DNA from: Winogradskyella wichelsiae
Lineage (GTDB): Bacteria > Bacteroidota > Bacteroidia > Flavobacteriales > Flavobacteriaceae
Length of the DNA stretch: 64,000 bases
Reading direction: 5' to 3'
NCBI RefSeq assembly: GCF_013403925.1
Contig: NZ_JABFDJ010000004.1
Location: forward strand, 346,714 to 410,713
This document shows, piece after piece, positions 45,787 to 54,693 of the stretch (its first letter is position 1; each line of letters opens with the position of its first letter). Both the position numbers and the translations under genes were made by a program. The notes under the pieces are model-generated. The model did not search any database. It was not told the origin of the DNA and saw only the letters and a program-made list of their open reading frames with translations.

Positions 45787-47133
45787 TTATTCGTAACCAG
45801 GGTTTTGATCTGCAAATGTAATGGAGCCATTACCATTTATCTCCTCTTCAGGAATAGGCAGAATATACTGGTTAGAGTTTATTATAGAAGGTTTAAGCGT
45901 CATCGCTTTATTAAAACGAATCGCTGCAAACCATTCACTTCCGTTCTCAAACGCAAGCTCTCTTGCTATTTCATTAAAAATGTCGTCTTTAAGTTCCTCG
46001 ATATTTGCAGCTGAAGCATTACCAATACCTGCGCGATTTCTAATAACATTTAAAGGTGCACTAGCATCAGCTAAAGATGCACCACTAAAAGCTAAGCCTT
46101 CTGCTTTTATTAAATACATCTCTGCAAGACGCAAAAAATAAGTAGGTCTAAACACCGCTTCATTATTTGTTTTCAAAATATCAGAATCGTTATAAGTAAA
46201 ATCCTTTCTAGGATCCGTATCCATAATAGTAGTGAACCAATTATCAGTTGGAGGAATACCAGAATAAAAGCGTTTACGATTGTTATCTTCTGTATCTGAA
46301 TTTGCATCTCGGTACGTCATTAAAATCATTTCTGAAGAATTTAAACCTTGACTAAAAACAGATTCAAAATCGGGCTCTAAGCTTGTTGTACCATCGTTAA
46401 TCACTTGGTCTGCTAAAGCTGCGGCTTCTGCATATTTACCTTGATATAACAGCACTTTTGCTTTTAAAGCTTTTGCAGCTGTTTTTGAGGCACGATAGGT
46501 TACTGAATAATCTGGGGCATCTAAAATGGCGGCATCTAAATCTAATAGTATTTGCTCATAACATTCTGCAACCGTATTTCTTGCCTTATCTCTAGTAACA
46601 AAATTACTAGGCTCAGTACGCAAAACAATACCTAAATTACTGCTTTCATCAAAAAACTGACCATAATATCTAAGGGCATCAAACGTGCTCATTGCTCTTA
46701 AAAAACGTGCTTCTCCAACAATTTCTTTTCTAGAAGATTCTGAAATTAAATCCCCAGAAAGTTGGTTGGTTTGTTCTATCGTATTATTTGCAATATCCAT
46801 TGTTTTATAAAACATTAACCAATAATCTCTCACATAGATGTTATCAAAAACTAAGGAATTACTAGAAAATTGGATATGATTTGTTCCTAATCCAGAACCA
46901 CTCATAGAGCCTATCATAGCACTTGGAATTAATTCTGAAAACATATAATACTTGTCGTTAGCATTAGAAGTTATTGTTGTATAAACACCATTTAATAACG
47001 CTCTTGCATCTGTTTCGCTTTCTACCACATTTTCTTCCACTAAATTATTTGGGGGGTCATTTTCTAAAACATCTACTAATTCACAAGATGTAAAGAGACC
47101 TATAAATAGGATATAAAAAATTCTTTTTTTCAT
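45787..47133 (-). CDS. SusD/RagB-family outer-membrane lipoprotein
   Basis: About 448 residues from the ATG at 47133 (a longer start at 47157 would overlap susC). Lipoprotein signal FIGLFTSC. SusD pattern: early NNTIEQTNQLSG region after WLMFYKTMDIANN, the helix IVGEARFLRAMSTFDALRYYG, TAAKALKAKVLLYQGKYAEAAALAD, and the C-terminal RLAEMYLIKAEGLAFSG with the final INGNGSITFADQNPGYE. It is the surface lid that captures substrate for the SusC transporter, which lies 13 bp upstream. The ligand cannot be told from the sequence. Confidence 0.95.
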   Translation of the reverse strand: MKKRIFYILFIGLFTSCELVDVLENDPPNNLVEENVVESETDARALLNGVYTTITSNANDKYYMFSELIPSAMIGSMSGSGLGTNHIQFSSNSLVFDNIYVRDYWLMFYKTMDIANNTIEQTNQLSGDLISESSRKEIVGEARFLRAMSTFDALRYYGQFFDESSNLGIVLRTEPSNFVTRDKARNTVAECYEQILLDLDAAILDAPDYSVTYRASKTAAKALKAKVLLYQGKYAEAAALADQVINDGTTSLEPDFESVFSQGLNSSEMILMTYRDANSDTEDNNRKRFYSGIPPTDNWFTTIMDTDPRKDFTYNDSDILKTNNEAVFRPTYFLRLAEMYLIKAEGLAFSGASLADASAPLNVIRNRAGIGNASAANIEELKDDIFNEIARELAFENGSEWFAAIRFNKAMTLKPSIINSNQYILPIPEEEINGNGSITFADQNPGYE

Positions 47134-47146
47134 AATGTTATTGTTT

Positions 47147-50100
47147 TTAAAATGCAATATTTAAACCCATTGTGAATACTTTTGCGATAGGAAAACGATT
47201 ATTATCTCTACCTGAACTAATATCATTATTAAATAAATTAGAAGCTTCTGGGTCTGCACCTGGATAGTCTGTTAATGTAAATAAGTTTTGAGCAGAGAAG
47301 AATATAGACATCGAATCTAAAAATTTCAATTGTTCTATTTCTTTTTTTGAAAACGTATAACTAAAGCTCAAGGTTTTTAACCTAATATATGAGGCATCAT
47401 AAACATAATGAGAAGATGTTCTATCATTATTATTAGGATCATAATAAACCGATCTAGGTATATTAGTATCTCTATTATCTGGCGTCCATGCGTTTAAAAC
47501 ACTAGTTTCCTTATTTTCACCGATAAATGTACTTCCAAAGTTGTTGCCTCTAGCTAGACCAAACGCTTCAATATCATTACCTATGGAAAATGTGAAGAAA
47601 GTAGACAATGCAAATCCTTTATACTGAAAAGTGTTATTAAAGCCCCCAAAGAAATCTGGTTGCGTGTCTCCTATAACTGTTTGATCTAAGTTTGTAATTA
47701 CACCATCTGGCACACCATCTGGCCCTGTTAAATCTTTAAATTTTAAATCACCTGGAGCTGTTTCAATATCTTGATAAAATCCAGTAGACGAACCTGCATT
47801 TAAGTCATCTATAGAACCTTGATCTTGAAAAATTCCTTCTGACACATAACCATAAATTAATCCAATGGGACTACCTTCTTTCAAGCGTCCTCCTCCTGGA
47901 AAACCTGTTAAAAAACCATCTTCATCTCTAAAATCATCAGAGATTTTAGTTAACTTATTCTCGTTTTTACTGATGTTGAATGATACATTCCAATTAAAAT
48001 TTTTGGACACAATAACGTCTCCTTTTAATTCTAGCTCAACACCTGAATTTTTGGTATTACCAATATTAGCAATAATCCTGTTATATCCAGTATTTCCTGG
48101 TGTAATTGAAGTAAATAGAGCATCTTTTGTTTCTTTTGAATAATAACCTAAACCACCACTCAATCTTCCTCTAAAAAGTGTAAAATCGATGCCAAAATCT
48201 ATTTGCTCAGTTCTTTCCCATTTTAAATTATCATTCCCTAATTGTGTTATTATAACTGAAGGGTCTGGGCCATAATCTTCTCCTTCAAAAAGCGTTTGCC
48301 ATGCATAATCTCCGAAATCTTGTTGTCCAGTAGTTCCTATACTTGCTCTTAATTTTAATTCTTCAATAAAATCAACATCCATCAAAAAATCTTCATTCGA
48401 AAGTCTCCAAGCTGCAGCTGCCGCAGGAAAAAAAGCATATTGATTATCTTTTGCAAACTTTGAAGAACCATCTACTCTTGCAGATAACGTCAGTAAATAT
48501 TTATCATCATAATCATAATTAACACGTCCAAAATAAGAAGCTAAGCCTGAATATGTTTCATAAGATGATCCGTCCGAAAAAACAGAGGCACTCGATATAT
48601 TTGTTAATACTGCATTAGAAAAACCTTCACCCCAAACTTTTACATTCGAACTTTTATTTTTTTCAAAAGAAGCCCCAACTACTGCATTAACATTATGTTT
48701 TCCAATTAATTTATCATACGTTAGCGTATTTTGAAATAAAGAACTAGAGCTACGACTTCTACTTTCTTGAGCATAACCATCTCCATTACCTATATTACGG
48801 TCCCAACCACCAACAAACGTAAATTCGGGATAAAAACTTTTTTGATTCCCATCATTATAGTTTAGAGAAAATAAAGTTTTAAAATTTAAGCCCTCTGCTA
48901 GTTTTACTTCTGTATATATAGACCCTAATAACAAGAATGTTTTATTATTATTAAGTGCCTTAGAACGGGCTACTGGATTTTCTTGTGAATACTGCGGTGA
49001 GAAGGAATAGTTTCCATCGGTATTAAAAACGGGAACATCTGGCCTAAAATCATAAATAAGCTGTGTAAGCCCACCATCTGCAGCGTCTTGATCAGAAGAA
49101 GAAATATTTATCTTAGAACCAAAGGTCCAATTATCGCTAATTTTAGTATCGAGATTAATGTTGAAATTATATCTATCAAATCCTGTATTTTCATAAACAC
49201 CGTCTTGAGTATTTACCCCTAAAGACACAGAGTATCTCGACTTTTCTGAACCACCATTTACATTTAAATTATAGTTGCTAGATATTGGAGCGCCAGGACT
49301 TAACTCATCTTCCCAATTTGTATCTACATCACCAAAATAAGAACCATCTAATACAGACCTAGTAAAGGCATCATCTCTTGTACCATTCCCTACAGCAGTT
49401 GTTAAAACATTTCTAAACTGACTCGCGTTTAAAACGTCTAACGTTTGTGCACTTTGCGTACTTGTTGATACATTAAATTGAAATTTTGTTTTACTTGAAA
49501 ACGCGCCTTGCTTTGTGTTTATAATAATAACACCATTAGCGGCTCTAGATCCGTAAATAGCAGCTGCAGATGCGTCTTTTAATACACTTATAGATTCAAT
49601 ATCTGAAGTATTAATATTACCGATAGGTGTGCTAATACCTTCTTGATTTAATTCAGAGCCCAAATTATTACCTTCAGAGCCTCCTGTAGGAATATTACTA
49701 TTGGGAGCCACAGGAATACCATCAATAACATATAAGGGTTGGTTTGACCCCAGTAAAGACGTCGTTCCTCTAATTCTTATCTTAGCGGCTGAACCTGGCT
49801 GTCCTGAAGAGCTTGTGACATTAACACCTGCAATCTGTCCTTGCAGAGCATTATCTAGATTTACTGTAGGTGCTTGACTCGTAATATTTTTCATATCAAC
49901 AGTACCAACTGAACCCGTTAAATTTTGTCTTTTCACTTTTCCGTAACCAATTATAACTGCTTCTTCAAGCCCAGTTATTGATTCTTTTAATATGATATTT
50001 ACATTATCTCCTTTTTTAGCTTCAACCTCCTTTGTTTCGTAGCCTATGAAAGATATAACCAGTATTATAGGGGTTTTAGAAACTTTTAAAGTGTATTTTC

Positions 50101-50599
50101 CATCAAAATCAGTAATTACTCCATTTTTTGTACCTTTTTCTAGTACTGTTGCTCCGGGTAAAGGCATACCATTTTCATCCGTGATTACTCCAGTAACCTG
50201 GTTCTGAAATACAGTATTGTTTAATGGCTTTTGACTTTTTTGACTTCTACGTAAAACAATCTGGTTTTTAACAACCCGGTAGTCTATGCCTGTTGTATTA
50301 AATATCTTTCTTAAAACGCTAGATAGCTTCTCATTTTTTGCAGAAATATTTAGGAGTTTATCCTTATCTAAAATAGTTTTTTCATACAAAAATTTAAAAT
50401 CAGTCTTTTTCTCTATTTGACTTAAAATAGATTCCAATTTCATCGCATTACAATCCAAAGAAATTTTAACATTTTGGGAGTTTGATGTTGCATGGATTTG
50501 CAATAAAGTTAAAAAAAGCAGAATGGAGGTAAGCTTCATTTTTAAACTTAGTTTAGGGAGATATCGCATTTTACCTATCTCAATGATAATTTTTTGCAT
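47147..50599 (-). CDS. SusC/RagA-family TonB-dependent outer-membrane transporter with STN domain
   Basis: 1150 residues. After a long N-terminal signal (start MQKIIIEIGKMRY or the internal ATG MRYLPKL at 50569), residues about 45-105 form an STN signalling domain (SLDCNAMKLESILSQIEKKTDF) that contacts the FecR anti-sigma protein. Then a carboxypeptidase-like regulatory domain (VTGVITDENGMPLPGATVLEKGT), the TonB plug (SGQPGSAAKIRIRGTTSLLGSNQPLYVIDGIPV with the SusC-typical ISVLKDASAAAIYGSRAANGVI) and a 22-strand barrel ending FTMGLNIAF. It imports the substrate captured by SusD and, through the STN domain, reports its presence. Confidence 0.95.
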   Translation of the reverse strand: MQKIIIEIGKMRYLPKLSLKMKLTSILLFLTLLQIHATSNSQNVKISLDCNAMKLESILSQIEKKTDFKFLYEKTILDKDKLLNISAKNEKLSSVLRKIFNTTGIDYRVVKNQIVLRRSQKSQKPLNNTVFQNQVTGVITDENGMPLPGATVLEKGTKNGVITDFDGKYTLKVSKTPIILVISFIGYETKEVEAKKGDNVNIILKESITGLEEAVIIGYGKVKRQNLTGSVGTVDMKNITSQAPTVNLDNALQGQIAGVNVTSSSGQPGSAAKIRIRGTTSLLGSNQPLYVIDGIPVAPNSNIPTGGSEGNNLGSELNQEGISTPIGNINTSDIESISVLKDASAAAIYGSRAANGVIIINTKQGAFSSKTKFQFNVSTSTQSAQTLDVLNASQFRNVLTTAVGNGTRDDAFTRSVLDGSYFGDVDTNWEDELSPGAPISSNYNLNVNGGSEKSRYSVSLGVNTQDGVYENTGFDRYNFNINLDTKISDNWTFGSKINISSSDQDAADGGLTQLIYDFRPDVPVFNTDGNYSFSPQYSQENPVARSKALNNNKTFLLLGSIYTEVKLAEGLNFKTLFSLNYNDGNQKSFYPEFTFVGGWDRNIGNGDGYAQESRSRSSSSLFQNTLTYDKLIGKHNVNAVVGASFEKNKSSNVKVWGEGFSNAVLTNISSASVFSDGSSYETYSGLASYFGRVNYDYDDKYLLTLSARVDGSSKFAKDNQYAFFPAAAAAWRLSNEDFLMDVDFIEELKLRASIGTTGQQDFGDYAWQTLFEGEDYGPDPSVIITQLGNDNLKWERTEQIDFGIDFTLFRGRLSGGLGYYSKETKDALFTSITPGNTGYNRIIANIGNTKNSGVELELKGDVIVSKNFNWNVSFNISKNENKLTKISDDFRDEDGFLTGFPGGGRLKEGSPIGLIYGYVSEGIFQDQGSIDDLNAGSSTGFYQDIETAPGDLKFKDLTGPDGVPDGVITNLDQTVIGDTQPDFFGGFNNTFQYKGFALSTFFTFSIGNDIEAFGLARGNNFGSTFIGENKETSVLNAWTPDNRDTNIPRSVYYDPNNNDRTSSHYVYDASYIRLKTLSFSYTFSKKEIEQLKFLDSMSIFFSAQNLFTLTDYPGADPEASNLFNNDISSGRDNNRFPIAKVFTMGLNIAF

Positions 50600-50649
50600 A
50601 CTTTTGGTTTGATTTTAATGTGTTAGACATGTAAATCACTTTTTTTAAG

Positions 50650-50677
50650 ATCGGGAAATGCTCCAACATTTTCCGAT
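50650..50677. other. Hairpin in the FecR-susC intergenic region
   Basis: Stem ATCGGGAAATG / CATTTTCCGAT with a 6-nt loop and one wobble, followed on the plus strand by TTTTTT. In the direction of the susC transcript (minus) it lacks a T-run and could be an mRNA processing or stability element; in the plus direction it is terminator-like although no plus-strand gene ends here. Confidence 0.5.
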
Positions 50678-50782
50678 TTTTTCATTATCGCCTAAAGAAT
50701 AAGCTACTATAATAAAATTAAAAGTAGATTTACTTAAATAGTAATATTTACATTTTATGTTGACTACATAGGCTTTATTTTT

Positions 50783-51937
50783 TTAATTAATGATGATTGT
50801 ATCTTTATTGAATTTATAAGTAAAATTTCCGGAGTAGCTTAGGCTCTCCATAACTTGTTCGATATCCTCGTTATCAAATTTTGCCGTAAAAAATCTATTT
50901 TCTAATGATTTATTATGATTTATAAATTTGACATTATATTGTCTTTCTAGTTTTTTTAAAATAGCTTTAAACTCTACTTCCTTAAGAATAAGCCTACCAT
51001 TTAGCCAAGCTAAATGTGTCTCTACATCCGTTTCAGAAACTTGTATTTTACTATCCACTTTACTCCAAGCCGCTTTATACCCCGGCTTTAATAATGTTGT
51101 ATTTTCTTCATTGTAAACCGCATTAGCTTTATAAACATTTACAGAACCTTCTACTAAAACAGTGTTTATATTTTCATCTTCTGGATACGACGAAATATTA
51201 AACTCTGTACCTAATACACGCACATCTATTTCATTTGCATTAACTACAAATGGGTGCTTAGCATCTTTTGCAACCTTAAAAAATGCTTCTCCTTCTAAAA
51301 ATACATTTCGGTTTTTTCCTTCAACAAAATTAACTGGGTATCTCAATGAGGATCCTGCGTTTACGTTTACAATTGTACCATCTGCTAATTTAACTTCGAA
51401 CTTTTTACCATAAGGAACCGTTAGCGTATTGTAAACTAATACTGATTTTTTTTCTTTAGTAAAGTACTCTATTTTTTTTCCAGATTGTATTCCAATAACA
51501 TTACCTTCTTCATCTACAATATCATTAGAATCGTTTTCATCAATAGTCTTAGTTTTTCCATTATCTAACTTAAGCGTTATAACTTCATTTGGAAAAATAA
51601 GTTTATCATTTTTGGTTGAATACAATTCTAGATAACCATAACCTAAAGACAAGAAAACAAGTATTAATGCAGCATATTTTAAGAAAGGTGTTTTTCTTTT
51701 AACCAAACGCTTAATACGTTTATCCTTATTTATAAACTCTAAAACAAACGTTTCTGTTTTTTTAGAATCATACGCTTTCATATTATAGTTAATAGCATAA
51801 TTAACTTTTACAAAATCATTAAACAACTTCACATTTTCAGGATTATCTAACCATAATGTTAGTGTATCTAATTCTGTTAAAGTTGCCTTATTTGTAAGGT
51901 ACTTTACTATTATCTTTTTTATTTTTTTTGAAATCAT
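50783..51937 (-). CDS. FecR-family anti-sigma factor
   Basis: 384 residues. A short cytosolic part (about 1-80) of the FecR N-terminal type, one membrane helix (about 85-105, FLKYAALILVFLSLGYGYL), a periplasmic FecR domain (VPYGKKFEVKLADGTIVNVNAGSSLRYP, FEGEAFFKV-like GEAFFKVAKDAKHPFVVNAN, TEFNISSYPED), and a C-terminal DUF4974 secretin-like domain (EFKAILKKLERQYNVKF, FDNEDIEQVMESLSYSGNFTY). It holds the ECF sigma factor inactive until the STN domain of the transporter signals. Unusually, its sigma factor is divergent (52032, plus). Confidence 0.93.
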   Translation of the reverse strand: MISKKIKKIIVKYLTNKATLTELDTLTLWLDNPENVKLFNDFVKVNYAINYNMKAYDSKKTETFVLEFINKDKRIKRLVKRKTPFLKYAALILVFLSLGYGYLELYSTKNDKLIFPNEVITLKLDNGKTKTIDENDSNDIVDEEGNVIGIQSGKKIEYFTKEKKSVLVYNTLTVPYGKKFEVKLADGTIVNVNAGSSLRYPVNFVEGKNRNVFLEGEAFFKVAKDAKHPFVVNANEIDVRVLGTEFNISSYPEDENINTVLVEGSVNVYKANAVYNEENTTLLKPGYKAAWSKVDSKIQVSETDVETHLAWLNGRLILKEVEFKAILKKLERQYNVKFINHNKSLENRFFTAKFDNEDIEQVMESLSYSGNFTYKFNKDTIIIN

Positions 51938-52031
51938 CTATTCCAACTTCTTTATACTATAACGAAGGAAATTCTCACTACCCTTACTTATTCTTAATAT
52001 TTTTATTAATTTACCGCAGAAATTTTACATA

Positions 52032-52646
52032 ATGCTAGATTTTTCAAGAGATAACACAAAGTTAATTAAGGCGCTAAAAAGCGGAAACACAAATGCCTAC
52101 ACTTTTTTAGTGAAGCAGTACAACCAAAAATTATGTGTCTATGCTTTTAGTTTGTCGCATGATCATGATTTGGCTCAAGATATAGTTCAAAATGTATTCA
52201 TCCGCACATGGCAACAACGCCATAAGCTTAAAAGTGAATTTGTTATACAACGGTTTCTCTATAAATTAACCTATAATGAATTTATAGATCAATATCGTAA
52301 AATGAAATCTACAATGGTTCTTGAGAAAAAATATATTGATGCTCTAGATACTATTTTAGAAGAAGATAATAAACCTCGTTTTGAAAAATTAATTGATTTA
52401 GTAAAAACAGAAATAGAAAATCTGCCTCCAAAATGCAAGCAGACTTTTTTATTAAGTAAACAAGAAGGATTAACTAATATTGAAATTGCGGAATACCAAA
52501 ACGTTTCAATTAAAACAGTAGAAGCTCAAATAACAAAAGCATTTTCGATTATCCGTAAAAACACAAAGGAGAATACCAACAATATTATATTCTTGCTTTT
52601 TGGTAGGAGTTTTGACAAACTTTTAAATAAATCTAACACCCTTTAA
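52032..52646 (+). CDS. ECF-type RNA polymerase sigma-70 factor
   Basis: 204 residues. Region 2 is visible at about residues 22-95 (TFLVKQYNQKLCVYAFSLSHDHDLAQDIVQNVFIRTWQQR) and region 4 at about 125-180 (IENLPPKCKQTFLLSKQEGLTNIEIAEYQNVSIKTVEAQITKAF), matching the FecI-like/Bacteroidetes family ECF sigma group that works with FecR and STN-bearing TonB transporters. It is transcribed divergently from fecR, with about 95 bp between them, and would turn on the SusCD genes when released. Confidence 0.93.
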   Translation: MLDFSRDNTKLIKALKSGNTNAYTFLVKQYNQKLCVYAFSLSHDHDLAQDIVQNVFIRTWQQRHKLKSEFVIQRFLYKLTYNEFIDQYRKMKSTMVLEKKYIDALDTILEEDNKPRFEKLIDLVKTEIENLPPKCKQTFLLSKQEGLTNIEIAEYQNVSIKTVEAQITKAFSIIRKNTKENTNNIIFLLFGRSFDKLLNKSNTL

Positions 52647-52674
52647 TTTATTATATCTACATTTTGCTTTATAG

Positions 52675-54564
52675 TTAGTAATCAAGATCCGTTTTAAAAC
52701 TAGAAGTATCCGTAAGAGATTCCATAAAGGCTATAATATCTTTAATTTCTTGAGTTGTTAAATCTAACGGCGCATCAGATAAAGTCTGATTTTCTACATC
52801 TAAGCCCATACCTGCACCACCTCCTAGATTATAAAACTCTAACACTTCTTCTAAAGTATTAAAAGAACCATTATGCATATATGGTGCTGTTAAAGCGATA
52901 TTTCTAACAGAAACGGTCTTAAAAGAGTTTCTAAAATAAGGTTGTTTATCAATATCTAACCCATTAGCATAGCGCCCCATATCGGTATCTAATTTAGGGT
53001 TAATAGTATCGAAACCTTGTGTAACACCTAAAACTTCAGACTCTGTCTCTAAATAAAAAGGCGGAACAGTTCCGTTAAACATCGGTGCAAAATGACAGGT
53101 ACCACAAGCTGCTTTTCCCATAAATAAATTAAATCCACGTAAGGCATCTTTAGGATAATCATTACTCTCGTTTCTAACATATTTATCGAATGGACTATCA
53201 AAAGATTTTAAAGAATTTACATAAGCAGCAATTGCATTACTGATAGAACGCTCATTAATATCTTGCTTATCAATACCCCCGTAAGCGTCTTTAAATAACT
53301 TTAAATAATTAGGATTTGTTTTTAATTTCTTTACAATGTCTTTAAAAGTGGTGTTAAACTCTAGATCATTATCTATAACATGACCGACTTGTCGTTCTAA
53401 ATCATAAGATCGCAAATCCCAAAAATAACGCGACGCATAACCTGAATTAATAACGGTAGGTGAATTTCTAGATGTATAAAACCCTTTCTTATTGGCTAAA
53501 CTTTTTGGTAAACCATCTGTAAAACCTTTGTTAGGATGGTGACAACTAACACAAGACATTATATTACCATTAGAAAGCTTAGTGTCCTTAAACAACAACG
53601 CACCCAACTGAATAGTTTTAGGATTATCTAATGGTAAATACACCAATTCTGAATAAAACTTAGTATCTAAAAAATCGGATTGAAAAAGGTTAACCGCTTT
53701 ATAATTCTGAGCGTGTTTTTTATAAGGTTCAAGTGTAATTTTATTTAAATTTTGAAACTCTAACAATTCTGCATACAAAGGGTTAATGACTTCTTTTAGA
53801 AATGTCATTCTATCAAAATCATTAAAGCTAACATTATCACTAAGTATCTTTTTCCCTTTTTTAAAATGTTTTTTTATAGATCTGAACTTAGATTTAGCTT
53901 TGGGTTGTATGTCTTCTTCAAAATATAAAAATGCAGTTTCCATACTTTGCAAACTCACATAACTTTCTTTTAAAGCATTTACAGAACCTGGTGTATCAAA
54001 ACCTGTAACACCTAATGTAAAAATCCTAACCATACCAGAACGCATACATTCTATAACCTGACTTGATTTTAGACGAATTGGCAAATGAATCTCAGAAGCA
54101 TAATCTACATGTGCTTTAAGTTCGTTTGCTAAATTTTTTATGTAATCTATATTTTCAATTGAAGCCTCTTCATTTACAGCTTCATCTAAGGCTTGTAATC
54201 CTGAAGGTTCAATAATTTTTCCTTCTTCATAATACTCACTAACTTTAGGTAAAGGTGCTCCGTTTATATAAGTGCCGTTATAAAAGGTTTGGTAGTAATC
54301 AAAAATAAATTCGATTTTTTTATAGACTAATCTTGTCTTTTCAACTTGAGTTTTAATTGCTTTTAATTCACTCGAACTATTAGAATTACTAGTCAACTTC
54401 ACCAAGGTATTGACTTCTGTTTGAAATTTATAAAAATTAGAAGCGTATAAGACTCCTATATTTTCTGTAATGGCATTGGTTTCAAAAGGCTCTGTGCCTT
54501 CTTTCCCAGACAATACTAAAGAACAAATTAAAACAGAGATGATTAAAAAGATTATTTTTTTCAT
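52675..54564 (-). CDS. Imelysin-like / MauG-type di-haem cytochrome c peroxidase fusion
   Basis: 629 residues with a signal peptide (MKKIIFLIISVLICSLVLS). The first ~285 residues are helical and resemble the imelysin/EfeO-like helical bundle (FDYYQTFYNGTYINGAPLP, IIEPSGLQALDEAV as a degenerate GxHxxE-type segment). From about residue 300 comes a di-haem peroxidase of the MauG/CcpA type with two haem-c motifs, CVSCH (about 350) and CGTCH (about 492), and the C-terminal TAPYMHNGSFNTLEEVLEFYN region with a Met/His axial ligand. Probably periplasmic or surface exposed. It follows the phosphatase gene with a terminator-like hairpin between them. Confidence 0.9.
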   Translation of the reverse strand: MKKIIFLIISVLICSLVLSGKEGTEPFETNAITENIGVLYASNFYKFQTEVNTLVKLTSNSNSSSELKAIKTQVEKTRLVYKKIEFIFDYYQTFYNGTYINGAPLPKVSEYYEEGKIIEPSGLQALDEAVNEEASIENIDYIKNLANELKAHVDYASEIHLPIRLKSSQVIECMRSGMVRIFTLGVTGFDTPGSVNALKESYVSLQSMETAFLYFEEDIQPKAKSKFRSIKKHFKKGKKILSDNVSFNDFDRMTFLKEVINPLYAELLEFQNLNKITLEPYKKHAQNYKAVNLFQSDFLDTKFYSELVYLPLDNPKTIQLGALLFKDTKLSNGNIMSCVSCHHPNKGFTDGLPKSLANKKGFYTSRNSPTVINSGYASRYFWDLRSYDLERQVGHVIDNDLEFNTTFKDIVKKLKTNPNYLKLFKDAYGGIDKQDINERSISNAIAAYVNSLKSFDSPFDKYVRNESNDYPKDALRGFNLFMGKAACGTCHFAPMFNGTVPPFYLETESEVLGVTQGFDTINPKLDTDMGRYANGLDIDKQPYFRNSFKTVSVRNIALTAPYMHNGSFNTLEEVLEFYNLGGGAGMGLDVENQTLSDAPLDLTTQEIKDIIAFMESLTDTSSFKTDLDY

Positions 54565-54625
54565 TTTACACTTAGATTTTCAACTTAGAAATCCTTTAAA
54601 TTTTATCAACTTATAGATAAATTAA

Positions 54626-54672
54626 AAACCCCAACTACAATCTGCTATTAACAGCATTGTGTTGAGGTTTAA
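54626..54672 (-). terminator. Imperfect terminator between phosphatase and peroxidase genes
   Basis: On the minus strand a stem of the type AACCTCAACACAATGC pairs imperfectly with GCAGATTGTAGTTGGGGTT and is followed by TTTTAATTT. Partial read-through into the peroxidase gene is likely. Confidence 0.5.
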
Positions 54673-54693
54673 TAAATAATTTAGTTAGGTAAA

